A DNA stretch of 9,041 nucleotides from Candidatus Dormiibacterota bacterium (GTDB lineage Bacteria; Chloroflexota; Dormibacteria; Aeolococcales; Aeolococcaceae), in the NCBI GenBank assembly GCA_003135255.1, contig PLAX01000080.1:2827-11867 (forward strand), written 5' to 3'. The notes under the pieces were generated by a model. It did no database searches, was not told the DNA's origin, and saw nothing but the letters and a program-made list of their open reading frames with translations. This document shows, piece after piece, positions 1-5,746 of the stretch (position 1 is its first letter; each line of letters opens with the position of its first letter). Position numbers and translations under genes: made by a program.

Positions 1-720
1 GGTGAGCAGCATGAAGATGAAGGCCTGGATGGTGCCAATGAAGAGGACATCGAAGAGCTTCCAGATGGTCATGCCGGCGATCGGCAGCACCGACAGCGCG
101 GAGGTGACCAGGGACTGCCCGGCCCAGGCCTCGAAGAGCGATCCAAGCAGGTAGATCATCACCACCCCGGCGAAGACGTTGCCGAAAAGTCGGAGGGCCA
201 GGGTGATGGGCTTCACCAGCTCCTCGATGATGGTGAGCGGGGGGAAGGGGGGGCGCAGGTAGTGGTGGAAGTAGCCGCCCAGGCCACGCACCCGGATCGC
301 GTATCCCTGGCTCATGAGGAAGACGATCAATCCCATGGCGAGGGGCAGGTTGAGGTCGGCGTTGGCCGGCTCGACCGGCTGCTGGAGCGGGAAGAAGTCA
401 ATCCAGTTGGCGACCAGGATGAAGAAGCCGATGGTCGCCGCCAGGGGGAGGAGGAAGTCCGGAACGTCCTCCCCGACGGTGTCGCGGATCAGGTTGCGGA
501 CATAGCTGAGGAAGAGCTCGAACACCATCTGGAGCCTGCCCGGCTTGCCGCTCCGCAGGGTGCGCACGAGGAGGAACCCGACCGCAAGGGTCACGACAAC
601 CGCGATCGCGGAGGAGATCAGGGTGTCCCAGTCGTAGGTGCAGAGGAAGCCGCTGCCGCCGCAGATGGTGATGGTGGGGTGGGTGCCGGGCGTTGCGTCG
701 GCGAGGAGCTGACCGATCAT
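1..720 (-). CDS. atpB: F0F1 ATP synthase subunit a, C-terminus cut off by window edge
   Basis: Membrane stator subunit of the F0 motor; it forms the two proton half-channels against the c-ring. The visible 240 codons run in frame to the window edge without a stop, so only the last few residues are missing. Family marks seen: ADLN at about residues 121-124, the signature helix around LALRLFGN at 184-191, where R187 corresponds to the essential arginine (Arg210 in E. coli), and the closing QAFIF at 232-236. Hydrophobic segments fall near 33-53, 90-110, 125-138, 181-204 and 207-238. The N-terminal segment before the first membrane helix carries two cysteines (C20, C27) in a short, probably non-cytoplasmic stretch. 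The ATG overlaps the stop of the preceding atpI-like gene by 4 nt (ATGA), implying translational coupling. Subunits c, b, delta and the F1 genes presumably follow beyond the left edge. Confidence 0.95.
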   Translation of the reverse strand, partial: MIGQLLADATPGTHPTITICGGSGFLCTYDWDTLISSAIAVVVTLAVGFLLVRTLRSGKPGRLQMVFELFLSYVRNLIRDTVGEDVPDFLLPLAATIGFFILVANWIDFFPLQQPVEPANADLNLPLAMGLIVFLMSQGYAIRVRGLGGYFHHYLRPPFPPLTIIEELVKPITLALRLFGNVFAGVVMIYLLGSLFEAWAGQSLVTSALSVLPIAGMTIWKLFDVLFIGTIQAFIFMLLT

Positions 721-1124
721 CGGGTGCGCAACACCTCACGGAGCGAAGCGGCGGAGAGCACCAGCTGGGCCACCGCCATGCCGGCGGCGACGAGGATCGC
801 CCGCTCCCACCCCAGCACGAACCCGCTCAGGATCGCGAGCATGGTGAGGATCAGCAGCCGCAGGATGCTGGTCGCCGCGAAGGCGACCCCGATCCCGAGC
901 AGCCGCACCGCCAGGAAGCCGTTGCCGCCGCCGAGGATGAGGCCGAGCGCCAGCGCCACCCCGCTGAGCGGCTGGCCGAGCGCGGCCGCCACCACGAGCG
1001 CCACCACCGCCACGCCGGCGCAGACCGCGGCGGTGAGGTTGAGGGCATGCCGTGGCGCGGCGACGGCATCGAGCGGCACCGCGACGGCTGCGCCGGGAAC
1101 CGGAGCCGGCGCCTGGGCCGCCAT
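717..1124 (-). CDS. AtpI-like ATP synthase accessory membrane protein
   Basis: A 135-residue, very hydrophobic protein directly upstream of atpB. After an Ala/Pro-rich cytoplasmic start (1-28) four membrane segments can be drawn at about 29-49, 52-72, 84-106 and 108-127, with GNGFLAVRLLG between the second and third and a short basic tail. Size, topology and position fit the ATP synthase subunit I family (AtpI/UncI), whose members are thought to help c-ring assembly or ion supply to the synthase. Sequence conservation in that family is poor, so the call rests on context and topology rather than on motifs. It is joined on both sides: its ATG shares one base with the atpZ stop (TGATG), and its TGA overlaps the atpB ATG by 4 nt. 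It is probably translated in step with both. Confidence 0.75.
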   Translation of the reverse strand: MAAQAPAPVPGAAVAVPLDAVAAPRHALNLTAAVCAGVAVVALVVAAALGQPLSGVALALGLILGGGNGFLAVRLLGIGVAFAATSILRLLILTMLAILSGFVLGWERAILVAAGMAVAQLVLSAASLREVLRTR

Positions 1125-1426
1125 CAGAGGTACCTCCGCATCTGGGCCCGCAGCCCAAAGCCGGCGGCGGCGATGCCGACCACCAGGCCGACCAGCAGCC
1201 CCAGGGGAGTGGTGTGGGCCAGCTGGTCGATCACCAGTCCCCCGATCAGAGGGACCAGGAAGGCGACGGCGAGGAAGAGGCCGAGACCGATGAGCTCGGT
1301 CCCAGAAAGGCCACGGGTCCGCTCAGACGGCATGGCGGCAGGCAGGCAGGCGCCTTGTGAAAGGCACCCCGAGGGCGTGACGGCGAGGCCGAATTCCAGC
1401 CCGGCCTCGCTGGGCCTGGCGAGCAC
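1124..1426 (-). CDS. atpZ: AtpZ/AtpI-family small membrane protein (start uncertain: 1426 or 1333)
   Basis: Short two-helix membrane protein of the AtpZ type (the ATPase_gene1 family found at the head of atp operons). In Bacillus pseudofirmus the AtpZ/AtpI pair is reported to form a Ca2+/Mg2+ channel serving the synthase. The core shows the family pattern: a glycine-rich first helix (LIGLGLFLAVAFLVPLIGG), a D six residues before a P (DQLAHTTP), then a second glycine-rich helix and a basic end (RAQMRRYL). Two starts are possible. The GTG at 1426 gives 100 residues and lies 6 nt after a TAAGTT box whose TAA is also the in-frame stop, so it is the first possible start. The ATG at 1333 gives a 69-residue protein of ordinary family length but has no Shine-Dalgarno. 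The 31 extra codons have G or C in the third position in 26 cases by my count, which is compatible with coding. The gene is certain; the start is about even. Confidence 0.8.
   Translation of the reverse strand: MLARPSEAGLEFGLAVTPSGCLSQGACLPAAMPSERTRGLSGTELIGLGLFLAVAFLVPLIGGLVIDQLAHTTPLGLLVGLVVGIAAAGFGLRAQMRRYL
1383..1410 (-). repeat. Perfect 9-bp inverted repeat (hairpin) at the front of atpZ
   Basis: Arms GCGAGGCCG (1383-1391) and CGGCCTCGC (1402-1410) are exact reverse complements with a 10-nt loop. No T-run follows on either strand. It lies between the two candidate atpZ starts, so it is either inside the N-terminal coding extension or in a 93-nt leader before the ATG at 1333. In the second case it could act as an attenuator or mRNA-stabilising stem. 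A weaker stem, GCCTT/AAGGC with a 4-nt loop, sits at 1352-1365. Confidence 0.45.
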
Positions 1427-1432
1427 GGCGGC

Positions 1433-1438
1433 AACTTA
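1433..1438 (-). promoter_or_regulatory. Putative -10 box of a leaderless promoter for the atp operon
   Basis: On the minus strand TAAGTT is followed by exactly 6 nt and then GTG at 1426. The same TANNNT-6 nt-start layout precedes prmC and the MFS gene in this window. No -35 element is recognisable in the GC-rich sequence upstream. It lies after two hairpins that follow wecA, where a new transcription unit would be expected to begin. Confidence 0.45.
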
Positions 1439-1508
1439 GCACAGGGCTACTCCGGGCCGCCCCGCGCTCCCATCGACCCGTCCCATGGCATCCAGCCTAC
1501 AGGCCTGC

Positions 1509-1529
1509 CCGGCTCTCAGCCAGAGCCGG
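1509..1529 (-). terminator. Perfect 8-bp hairpin between wecA and atpZ, possible terminator
   Basis: Arms CCGGCTCT (1509-1516) and AGAGCCGG (1522-1529) pair perfectly around a 5-nt loop, about 90 nt beyond the wecA stop. There is no downstream T-run on either strand, so it would be a non-canonical terminator of the kind common in GC-rich genomes, or an RNA-stabilising stem. Confidence 0.4.
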
Positions 1530-1580
1530 ATGTCATCAAGCGCAGTAGGGGCCACCGCCCAGGCCCAGCCGCCAGGGCCA

Positions 1581-1612
1581 CCGCCGCGGCCCGCCCCGGG
1601 AACGGCCGGCGG
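1581..1612 (-). terminator. GC-rich hairpin directly after the wecA stop
   Basis: Arms 1581-1591 and 1604-1612 (GGCCGGCGG against CCGCCGCGGCC) form about 9 pairs with a single bulged C and a 12-nt loop, starting 4 nt after the wecA stop codon. There is no T-tract. The position right behind the last gene of the prmC-tsaC-glyA-wecA run favours a role in ending or slowing that transcript. Confidence 0.4.
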
Positions 1613-1616
1613 CAGC

Positions 1617-2771
1617 TCAGTCCAGGTCGCGCGGGTGGCGCAGGCTCTCCAGGGCCGCCCCGTGGTGGCCGGCCACCTCCACCCCGCCGTCCGGCTCACC
1701 GGGGAGCACCGGCGCCTCCCGACGCAGCCGCTGGAGACGGCGGTGGTTGCGCCAGAAGATGGCGGCAACCCCCAGGGCACAGAGGGCGATGCCGACGTCC
1801 AGGATCTTGCGATGGCCAAAGATGGCGAGCCCCACGCAGCCGAGCACCCCGGTCGCGAAGTAGAAGGTGAGGGCGGTCTCCATCGGGGTCATGCCGCGGG
1901 CCTGCAGCCGGTGGTGGAGGTGGCGGGCGTCGGGCGTGGTCGGGCTGACTCCGGCGCGACCGCGGCGCACGATCGCCCAGGCGGTGTCGCTGATGGGCAG
2001 GGCGAGGGCGATCAGCGGGACCAGGATCGAGAGGCCGACGCTGACCTTGGCGATCCCCACGATGGTGATGGCGGCGAGGATCACCCCCAGGAAGTGGCTG
2101 CCGGTGTCGCCCATGAAGGTCCTGGCCGGGGGGAGATTGAAGACGAGGAATCCCAGGCACACCCCCATCAGCGCCGCGCTCAGGATGACCACCCCCGACT
2201 GGAGGTCGCCCGGAACGATGATCCGGTTGATCGCGGCCAGCATCGCCACCAGGGCGACGATCGCGACCACGCCGGCGGCGACGCCGTCGGCGCCGTCCAT
2301 GAAGTTGATCGACACCTGCATCCCCGCCACCCAGAGGACGGTCACCGGCAGGGCGAGGAGGCCCAGCTGGATCAGGTGGCCTCCGGGCAGGTCGACGGAG
2401 GTGATGCTGATCCCGAGCAGGTAGAAGGCGACCCCGGCGCCCACCACCACGATCAGCTTCTGCCACCAGATGAGGTCGACGATGTCGTCGATCGCCATGA
2501 CCAGGGTGACCACCCCGGCGACGGCGAGGATCGGCCAGCGGGACTGGATCTGGCCGCCGAAGACGACCACCGCCACGATGTAGCCGAGCAGCATGGCCAG
2601 CCCGCCGAGCCGGGGGGTGGGGGCGGCATGGAGGTGGCGCTCGTCGTCCGGGTGGGCCACCGCTCCGACCCGAGGCGCCAGCCGCATGGAGAGGGGGACC
2701 GCGACGATGCAGACGGCCGCGGCGAGCAGAAAGGGCGGGAGCGCGCTGAGCCAGGCTGACTCGCCGATCAC
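1617..2771 (-). CDS. wecA: Undecaprenyl-phosphate GlcNAc-1-phosphate transferase (WecA/TagO type)
   Basis: Integral membrane enzyme that moves a sugar-1-phosphate, most likely GlcNAc-1-P from UDP-GlcNAc, to polyprenyl phosphate on the cytoplasmic face. This is the first step in making O-antigen, teichoic acid, arabinogalactan-type or related envelope glycans. The 384-residue protein has about ten hydrophobic helices and all MraY/WecA-superfamily motifs: PTPRLGG (51-57), the aspartate motif DDIVD (95-99), NFMDGADG (156-163), GDTG (221-224) and HLHHRL (284-289). The last points to the WecA/TagO branch rather than to MraY. The GTG start overlaps the glyA stop by 4 nt (GTGA); the frame is open far upstream through glyA, but that part is a shadow. 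The hydrophilic tail after about residue 342 is Arg-rich and then Gly/His-rich. In mycobacteria the homologue (rfe) likewise sits just ahead of the atp genes. The exact sugar cannot be read from sequence. Confidence 0.93.
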   Translation of the reverse strand: MIGESAWLSALPPFLLAAAVCIVAVPLSMRLAPRVGAVAHPDDERHLHAAPTPRLGGLAMLLGYIVAVVVFGGQIQSRWPILAVAGVVTLVMAIDDIVDLIWWQKLIVVVGAGVAFYLLGISITSVDLPGGHLIQLGLLALPVTVLWVAGMQVSINFMDGADGVAAGVVAIVALVAMLAAINRIIVPGDLQSGVVILSAALMGVCLGFLVFNLPPARTFMGDTGSHFLGVILAAITIVGIAKVSVGLSILVPLIALALPISDTAWAIVRRGRAGVSPTTPDARHLHHRLQARGMTPMETALTFYFATGVLGCVGLAIFGHRKILDVGIALCALGVAAIFWRNHRRLQRLRREAPVLPGEPDGGVEVAGHHGAALESLRHPRDLD

Positions 2772-4087
2772 GGCACGCGATACGGGAGCGGGAAGCGGCC
2801 GCAGAGCTCCAGGCTCCGGCGGCGGACTTCGGCCCGCACCCCTGTGTCCTCGAATTGGCTGAGCATGAGGTGGATCAGCCCGGCGATCTCGTCCATCTCC
2901 GCCTCGCGCATCCCCCGGCTGGTCACGGCGGGCGTCCCCAGCCGGACGCCGTTGGGGTTGTAGGCGGTCCCGCCGTGCCCGGGGAAGGCGTTGGCGTTGA
3001 GGGTGATCCCGACCTCGTCGAAGGCGGACTGCACCGCCCTCCCCCGCACCCCGAAGGGCCGCAGGTCGATGACCATCAGGTGGTTGTCGGTGCCGCCGGT
3101 GGTGAGCACGCAGCCCCGCTCGAGGAGCCCCTTCGCCAGGGCGGCGGCGTTGACCACCACCTGGGCGGCGTAGGTCCGGAACTCGGGCTGGGCGCACAGG
3201 TGGAACATCACCGCCTTGGCGGCGATGGCGTGGAGGAGCGGGCCTCCCTGGGTGCCCGGGCAGACGGCCTTGTCGATGGCCTCGGCGTACTCGGCCCGGC
3301 AGAGGATGAGACCGCCCCAGGGCCCGCGGAGGGTCTTGTGGGTGGTGAAGGTCACGTAGTCGCAGTAGGGCACGGGCGAGGGATGGACGCCTCCCGCCAC
3401 CAGCCCGGCGAAGTGGGCCATGTCGACCATCAGCTTCGCGCCCACCTGGTCGGCGATCTCCCGGAAGGCGGCGAAGTCGAGGAAGCGCGGGTACGAGCTG
3501 TAGCCGCCGACGATCAGCTTGGGCCGCACCTCCTCGGCCCGCCGGCGGACCGCGTCCATCTCCAGGCGGCCGGTCTTCTCGGAGACGAAGTACGGCTCGA
3601 AGTGGTAGAGGCGGCCGCTGAAGTTGACCGGGGAGCCATGGGTGAGGTGGCCTCCCTGGTCGAGGGCCATGCCGAGGACGGTGTCCCCCGGTTGGAGGCA
3701 CGACGCGTAGACCGCCATGTTCGCCTGCGAGCCCGAATGCGGCTGGACGTTGGCGTGCTCGGCGCCGAAGAGCTGCTTTGCCCGCTCGCGGCAGAGGTCC
3801 TCGATCTGGTCGACCACCTGGCAGCCGCCGTAGTAGCGCTTGCCCGGGATGCCCTCGGCGTACTTGTTGTTGAGCCAGGAGCCGAGCGCCTCCAGGACGG
3901 CGGTCGAGGCGAGGTTCTCGGAGGGGATCAGCTCGAGCGTCTCCTCCTGGCGGCGGAGCTCGTCGTCCATGAGACCGGCCACCACCGGGTCGGTGGCGCG
4001 CAGGTGCGGCTTGTCGGCGAAGGAGCCGCGTGCCGTCCCCGGGGGGAGTGCGGCGGCGGCGGCGGGCGCCTCGGCGGTCTCGGTCAC
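2768..4087 (-). CDS. glyA: Serine hydroxymethyltransferase
   Basis: PLP enzyme interconverting serine plus tetrahydrofolate with glycine plus methylene-tetrahydrofolate; the main source of one-carbon units. The 439 residues include IPSENLAS (54-61), YAEGIPGKRYYGG (76-88), NVQPHSGSQANMA (113-125), VDMAHFAGLVAGG (221-233), the PLP-lysine segment TTHKTLRG with K251, and GVRLGTPA with R382 as the likely substrate-carboxylate arginine. The GTG start is chosen because GGGAGG lies 7 nt upstream. It leaves a low-complexity Ala/Pro-rich N-terminus of about 22 residues that the core fold does not need. Two oddities: the usual GPRGG after the PLP lysine reads GPWGG here (TGG, one base from CGG), and the segment before the carboxylate arginine (LNANAFPGHGGTAYNPNG) differs from the common NKN...TSG pattern. 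It is 28 nt downstream of tsaC and overlaps wecA by 4 nt. Confidence 0.95.
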   Translation of the reverse strand: MTETAEAPAAAAALPPGTARGSFADKPHLRATDPVVAGLMDDELRRQEETLELIPSENLASTAVLEALGSWLNNKYAEGIPGKRYYGGCQVVDQIEDLCRERAKQLFGAEHANVQPHSGSQANMAVYASCLQPGDTVLGMALDQGGHLTHGSPVNFSGRLYHFEPYFVSEKTGRLEMDAVRRRAEEVRPKLIVGGYSSYPRFLDFAAFREIADQVGAKLMVDMAHFAGLVAGGVHPSPVPYCDYVTFTTHKTLRGPWGGLILCRAEYAEAIDKAVCPGTQGGPLLHAIAAKAVMFHLCAQPEFRTYAAQVVVNAAALAKGLLERGCVLTTGGTDNHLMVIDLRPFGVRGRAVQSAFDEVGITLNANAFPGHGGTAYNPNGVRLGTPAVTSRGMREAEMDEIAGLIHLMLSQFEDTGVRAEVRRRSLELCGRFPLPYRVP

Positions 4088-4094
4088 GTCCCTG

Positions 4095-4100
4095 CCTCCC
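4095..4100 (-). promoter_or_regulatory. Ribosome binding site that sets the glyA start
   Basis: GGGAGG on the minus strand, 7 nt before the GTG at 4087. It favours this start over in-frame codons further upstream (up to 4243), which would run into tsaC. It is the only clear Shine-Dalgarno I found ahead of a gene in the left operon; the other internal genes rely on overlaps. Confidence 0.7.
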
Positions 4101-4115
4101 TCTTGGGTACGGGGT

Positions 4116-4700
4116 TCAGCCTCCGAGGTGCGGGCCAAGGGCGATCCGGGTGATCGGCCCCTCCCGCAGCAGGCGCGGAGGCCTCGACGACGCGTCGATG
4201 ATAGTCGAGGCCATCCCGGTGCCGGGACCGCCATCGATGACACCGCTGACCTCGGCCCCCAGCGCCGCCTCGGCCTCGGACCCGGTGGCTGCGGGGGCCA
4301 TGCCGTGCCGGTTGGCGCTGGTGGAGGCGACCGGTCCGGTCTCGTCGAGCAGGCGCCGGAGCAGGGCGTGGCTCGGGACCCGCACCATCAGCGTCGTCCC
4401 GGAGCGCGGGATGGCGAGGCGCCGGGGACCCACCGGACAGATCAGCGAGAGCGGGCCGGGCCAGAAGGCGACCGCCAGCGAGCGCGCCACGCCGTCCATC
4501 TCCACCAGGCCGTCGAGCTGGGAGATGTCGGAGGCCAGCAGGCTCAATTCGAGCTGCGGCGGCCGCCCCTTGATGGCGTAGATGCGCTCGACAGCTCCGG
4601 GATTCGACGGATCACCGGCCAGGCCGTACACGGTGTCGGTGGGGATGACCACCACCTCCCCCGCCCGGATCGCCGCCACCGCCGCCTCGATGGTGATCAC
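4116..4700 (-). CDS. tsaC: L-threonylcarbamoyladenylate synthase (TsaC/YwlC/Sua5 family)
   Basis: Makes threonylcarbamoyl-AMP from threonine, bicarbonate and ATP, the first step of the universal t6A37 modification of ANN-decoding tRNAs. The 194 residues form a single YrdC-like domain without the extra Sua5 C-terminal domain. Visible marks are PTDTVYGL (20-27), KGRP (44-47), WPGPLSLI (80-87), VRVPSHALLRRLL (106-118), STSAN (126-130) and a closing TIIDASSRPPRLLREG (166-181). The stretch after KGRP lacks the proline-leucine pair usual there (PPQLELSLL). The GTG start overlaps the prmC stop by 4 nt (GTGA), so translation is probably coupled. Next to prmC the gene supports translation fidelity. 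Transfer to tRNA would also need TsaD, TsaB and TsaE, which are not in this window. Confidence 0.92.
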   Translation of the reverse strand: MITIEAAVAAIRAGEVVVIPTDTVYGLAGDPSNPGAVERIYAIKGRPPQLELSLLASDISQLDGLVEMDGVARSLAVAFWPGPLSLICPVGPRRLAIPRSGTTLMVRVPSHALLRRLLDETGPVASTSANRHGMAPAATGSEAEAALGAEVSGVIDGGPGTGMASTIIDASSRPPRLLREGPITRIALGPHLGG

Positions 4701-5584
4701 CGAACCTCGCCTCGGATCTCGACGACCCGCGGGCGGCGGGAGAGGTCGGCGACGATGACGATCGCCGCCTCCGGCCAGATGCCGCGAGCGAGCTCGGCGA
4801 CGGCCGCCGCCCGGCGGCTGTCCACCTCCAGTCCCACCCAGCACACCCCGGCGGCGCGCTCGGCCACGGCAGGGAGCAGGCCCCGATAGGCGTCCAGGCC
4901 GTCCGCCCCGCCGTCCAGCGCCAGCCGCGGCTCGAAGGCCACCTCGCGAGGCAGCTCCTCCATCTCGGCAGAGGTGACGTAGGGGGGATTGCTGACCACC
5001 AGGTCGAGGCCGGCCACCAGCCCCTCCGCCCAGCCGCCCTCGACGAAGAGGACGCGACCGGCGACGCCCAGGGCCTCCGCGTTCTCCGCGGCCACCGCCA
5101 GCGCGGCCGCGCTCAGGTCGGAGGCGATCACGGTGGCCCCGGGGAGCTCCGCGGCGAGGGTGCAGGCGAGGCAGCCGCTGCCGGTGCCGAGGTCCGCGAT
5201 CCGCAGCTCGCCCCCCTGCTCCCGTGCCACCTTGAGGGCGCGCTCCACCAGGGTCTCGGTCTCGGGCCGGGGAATGAGCACCGCGGGGGTCACCCGGAAG
5301 CCCCTGCCGTAGAACTCGCGCCGCCCGGTCAGGTGGGCGATCGGCTCCCCCCTCCCCCGCCGCCGCAGCATCGTGCGGATGGTGTCCAGGTCGTGGTCGG
5401 CGAGGGGGCGGTCGTACTGGAGGTAGACGCCGAGACGCTCGATCCCCAGCGCGTGCGCCACCAGCAGCTCGGAGTCGAGGCGGGCCGAGTCACTGCCGTG
5501 CTCCGCGAGATAGGTGGTGGAGAGACGCACCACGTCGAGGACGGTGCGAGCGCCGTCGGGACCGCCGGGGCTCGTCGAGGCCAT
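4697..5584 (-). CDS. prmC: Peptide chain release factor N5-glutamine methyltransferase
   Basis: SAM-dependent enzyme that methylates the glutamine of the GGQ loop of release factors RF1 and RF2 and so speeds termination. The 295 residues show the helical N-terminal substrate-recognition domain with EPIAHLTGRREFYG (80-93), IPRPETE (104-110), the SAM-binding loop DLGTGSG (131-137), DLS (156-158) and the catalytic NPPY (199-202). The usual LEIG near the end reads LEVD (252-255), a small departure. The ATG at 5584 has no Shine-Dalgarno but lies 6 nt after a TACAGT box, which argues for a leaderless transcript and for prmC as first gene of the operon. In many relatives prfA sits immediately upstream; here a divergent transporter does, so prfA must lie elsewhere. 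Confidence 0.95.
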   Translation of the reverse strand: MASTSPGGPDGARTVLDVVRLSTTYLAEHGSDSARLDSELLVAHALGIERLGVYLQYDRPLADHDLDTIRTMLRRRGRGEPIAHLTGRREFYGRGFRVTPAVLIPRPETETLVERALKVAREQGGELRIADLGTGSGCLACTLAAELPGATVIASDLSAAALAVAAENAEALGVAGRVLFVEGGWAEGLVAGLDLVVSNPPYVTSAEMEELPREVAFEPRLALDGGADGLDAYRGLLPAVAERAAGVCWVGLEVDSRRAAAVAELARGIWPEAAIVIVADLSRRPRVVEIRGEVR

Positions 5585-5590
5585 CACCGG

Positions 5591-5596
5591 ACTGTA
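5591..5596 (-). promoter_or_regulatory. Putative -10 box of a leaderless promoter for prmC-tsaC-glyA-wecA
   Basis: TACAGT on the minus strand is followed by 6 nt (CCGGTG) and the prmC ATG. Transcription would start at or next to the A of the start codon. There is no purine-rich ribosome site and no recognisable -35 sequence. Confidence 0.5.
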
Positions 5597-5696
5597 TCGG
5601 GGTCGCGGGGCGCGCGGGCGTTCCGTCGCCGGTCGCGGGCGGGGAGCTGGTCGGGTGAAGACGCCGGCGCCCCGCCCCAGACCTGGATCGGTGCTT

Positions 5697-5710
5697 GGGG
5701 GTTTTCCCCC
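5697..5710. repeat. Inverted repeat GGGGG-TTTT-CCCCC in the divergent promoter region
   Basis: Five-base arms (5697-5701 and 5706-5710) around TTTT. It lies 37-50 bp before the MFS start codon, just upstream of where a -35 region would be if transcription begins at the ATG. It might be a regulator site, but short G/C arms are common in this composition. Apart from this and the two -10 boxes I see nothing in 5585-5746. Confidence 0.25.
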
Positions 5711-5734
5711 TCCCCGGCCCCCGCACCCGCCCGG

Positions 5735-5740
5735 TAGAGT
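5735..5740 (+). promoter_or_regulatory. Putative -10 box of a leaderless promoter for the MFS gene
   Basis: TAGAGT followed by 6 nt (GTCGCA) and the ATG at 5747, the mirror image of the prmC arrangement on the other strand. No Shine-Dalgarno precedes the ATG and no -35 is recognisable. Confidence 0.5.
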
Positions 5741-5746
5741 GTCGCA

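Noticed and set aside
221..262. Possible frameshift in atpB at the G-runs near 239-253
   Set aside because: Counting the bases (6 G, AA, 7 G on the plus strand) keeps the frame: YLRPPFPPLTIIEEL leads correctly into the LALRLFGN helix.
262..1439. Long plus-strand open frames opposite atpB, the atpI-like gene and atpZ
   Set aside because: Arg/Ala/Glu-rich shadows; the minus-strand frames give well-formed membrane proteins in the expected operon order.
1485..2759. 424-codon open frame on the plus strand opposite wecA
   Set aside because: Its protein is a low-complexity run of Asp, Gly, His and Arg with no domain. It is the shadow of wecA expected at this GC content; wecA itself has every family motif.
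2772..3701. Upstream extension of the wecA frame by 310 codons
   Set aside because: The extension runs through glyA in another frame and is Arg/Pro/Gly-rich. The GTG at 2771 with a GTGA overlap is the natural start.
2855..4153. 432-codon open frame on the plus strand opposite glyA
   Set aside because: Val/Gly/His/Glu-rich with no recognisable fold; lies entirely against the convincing glyA frame.
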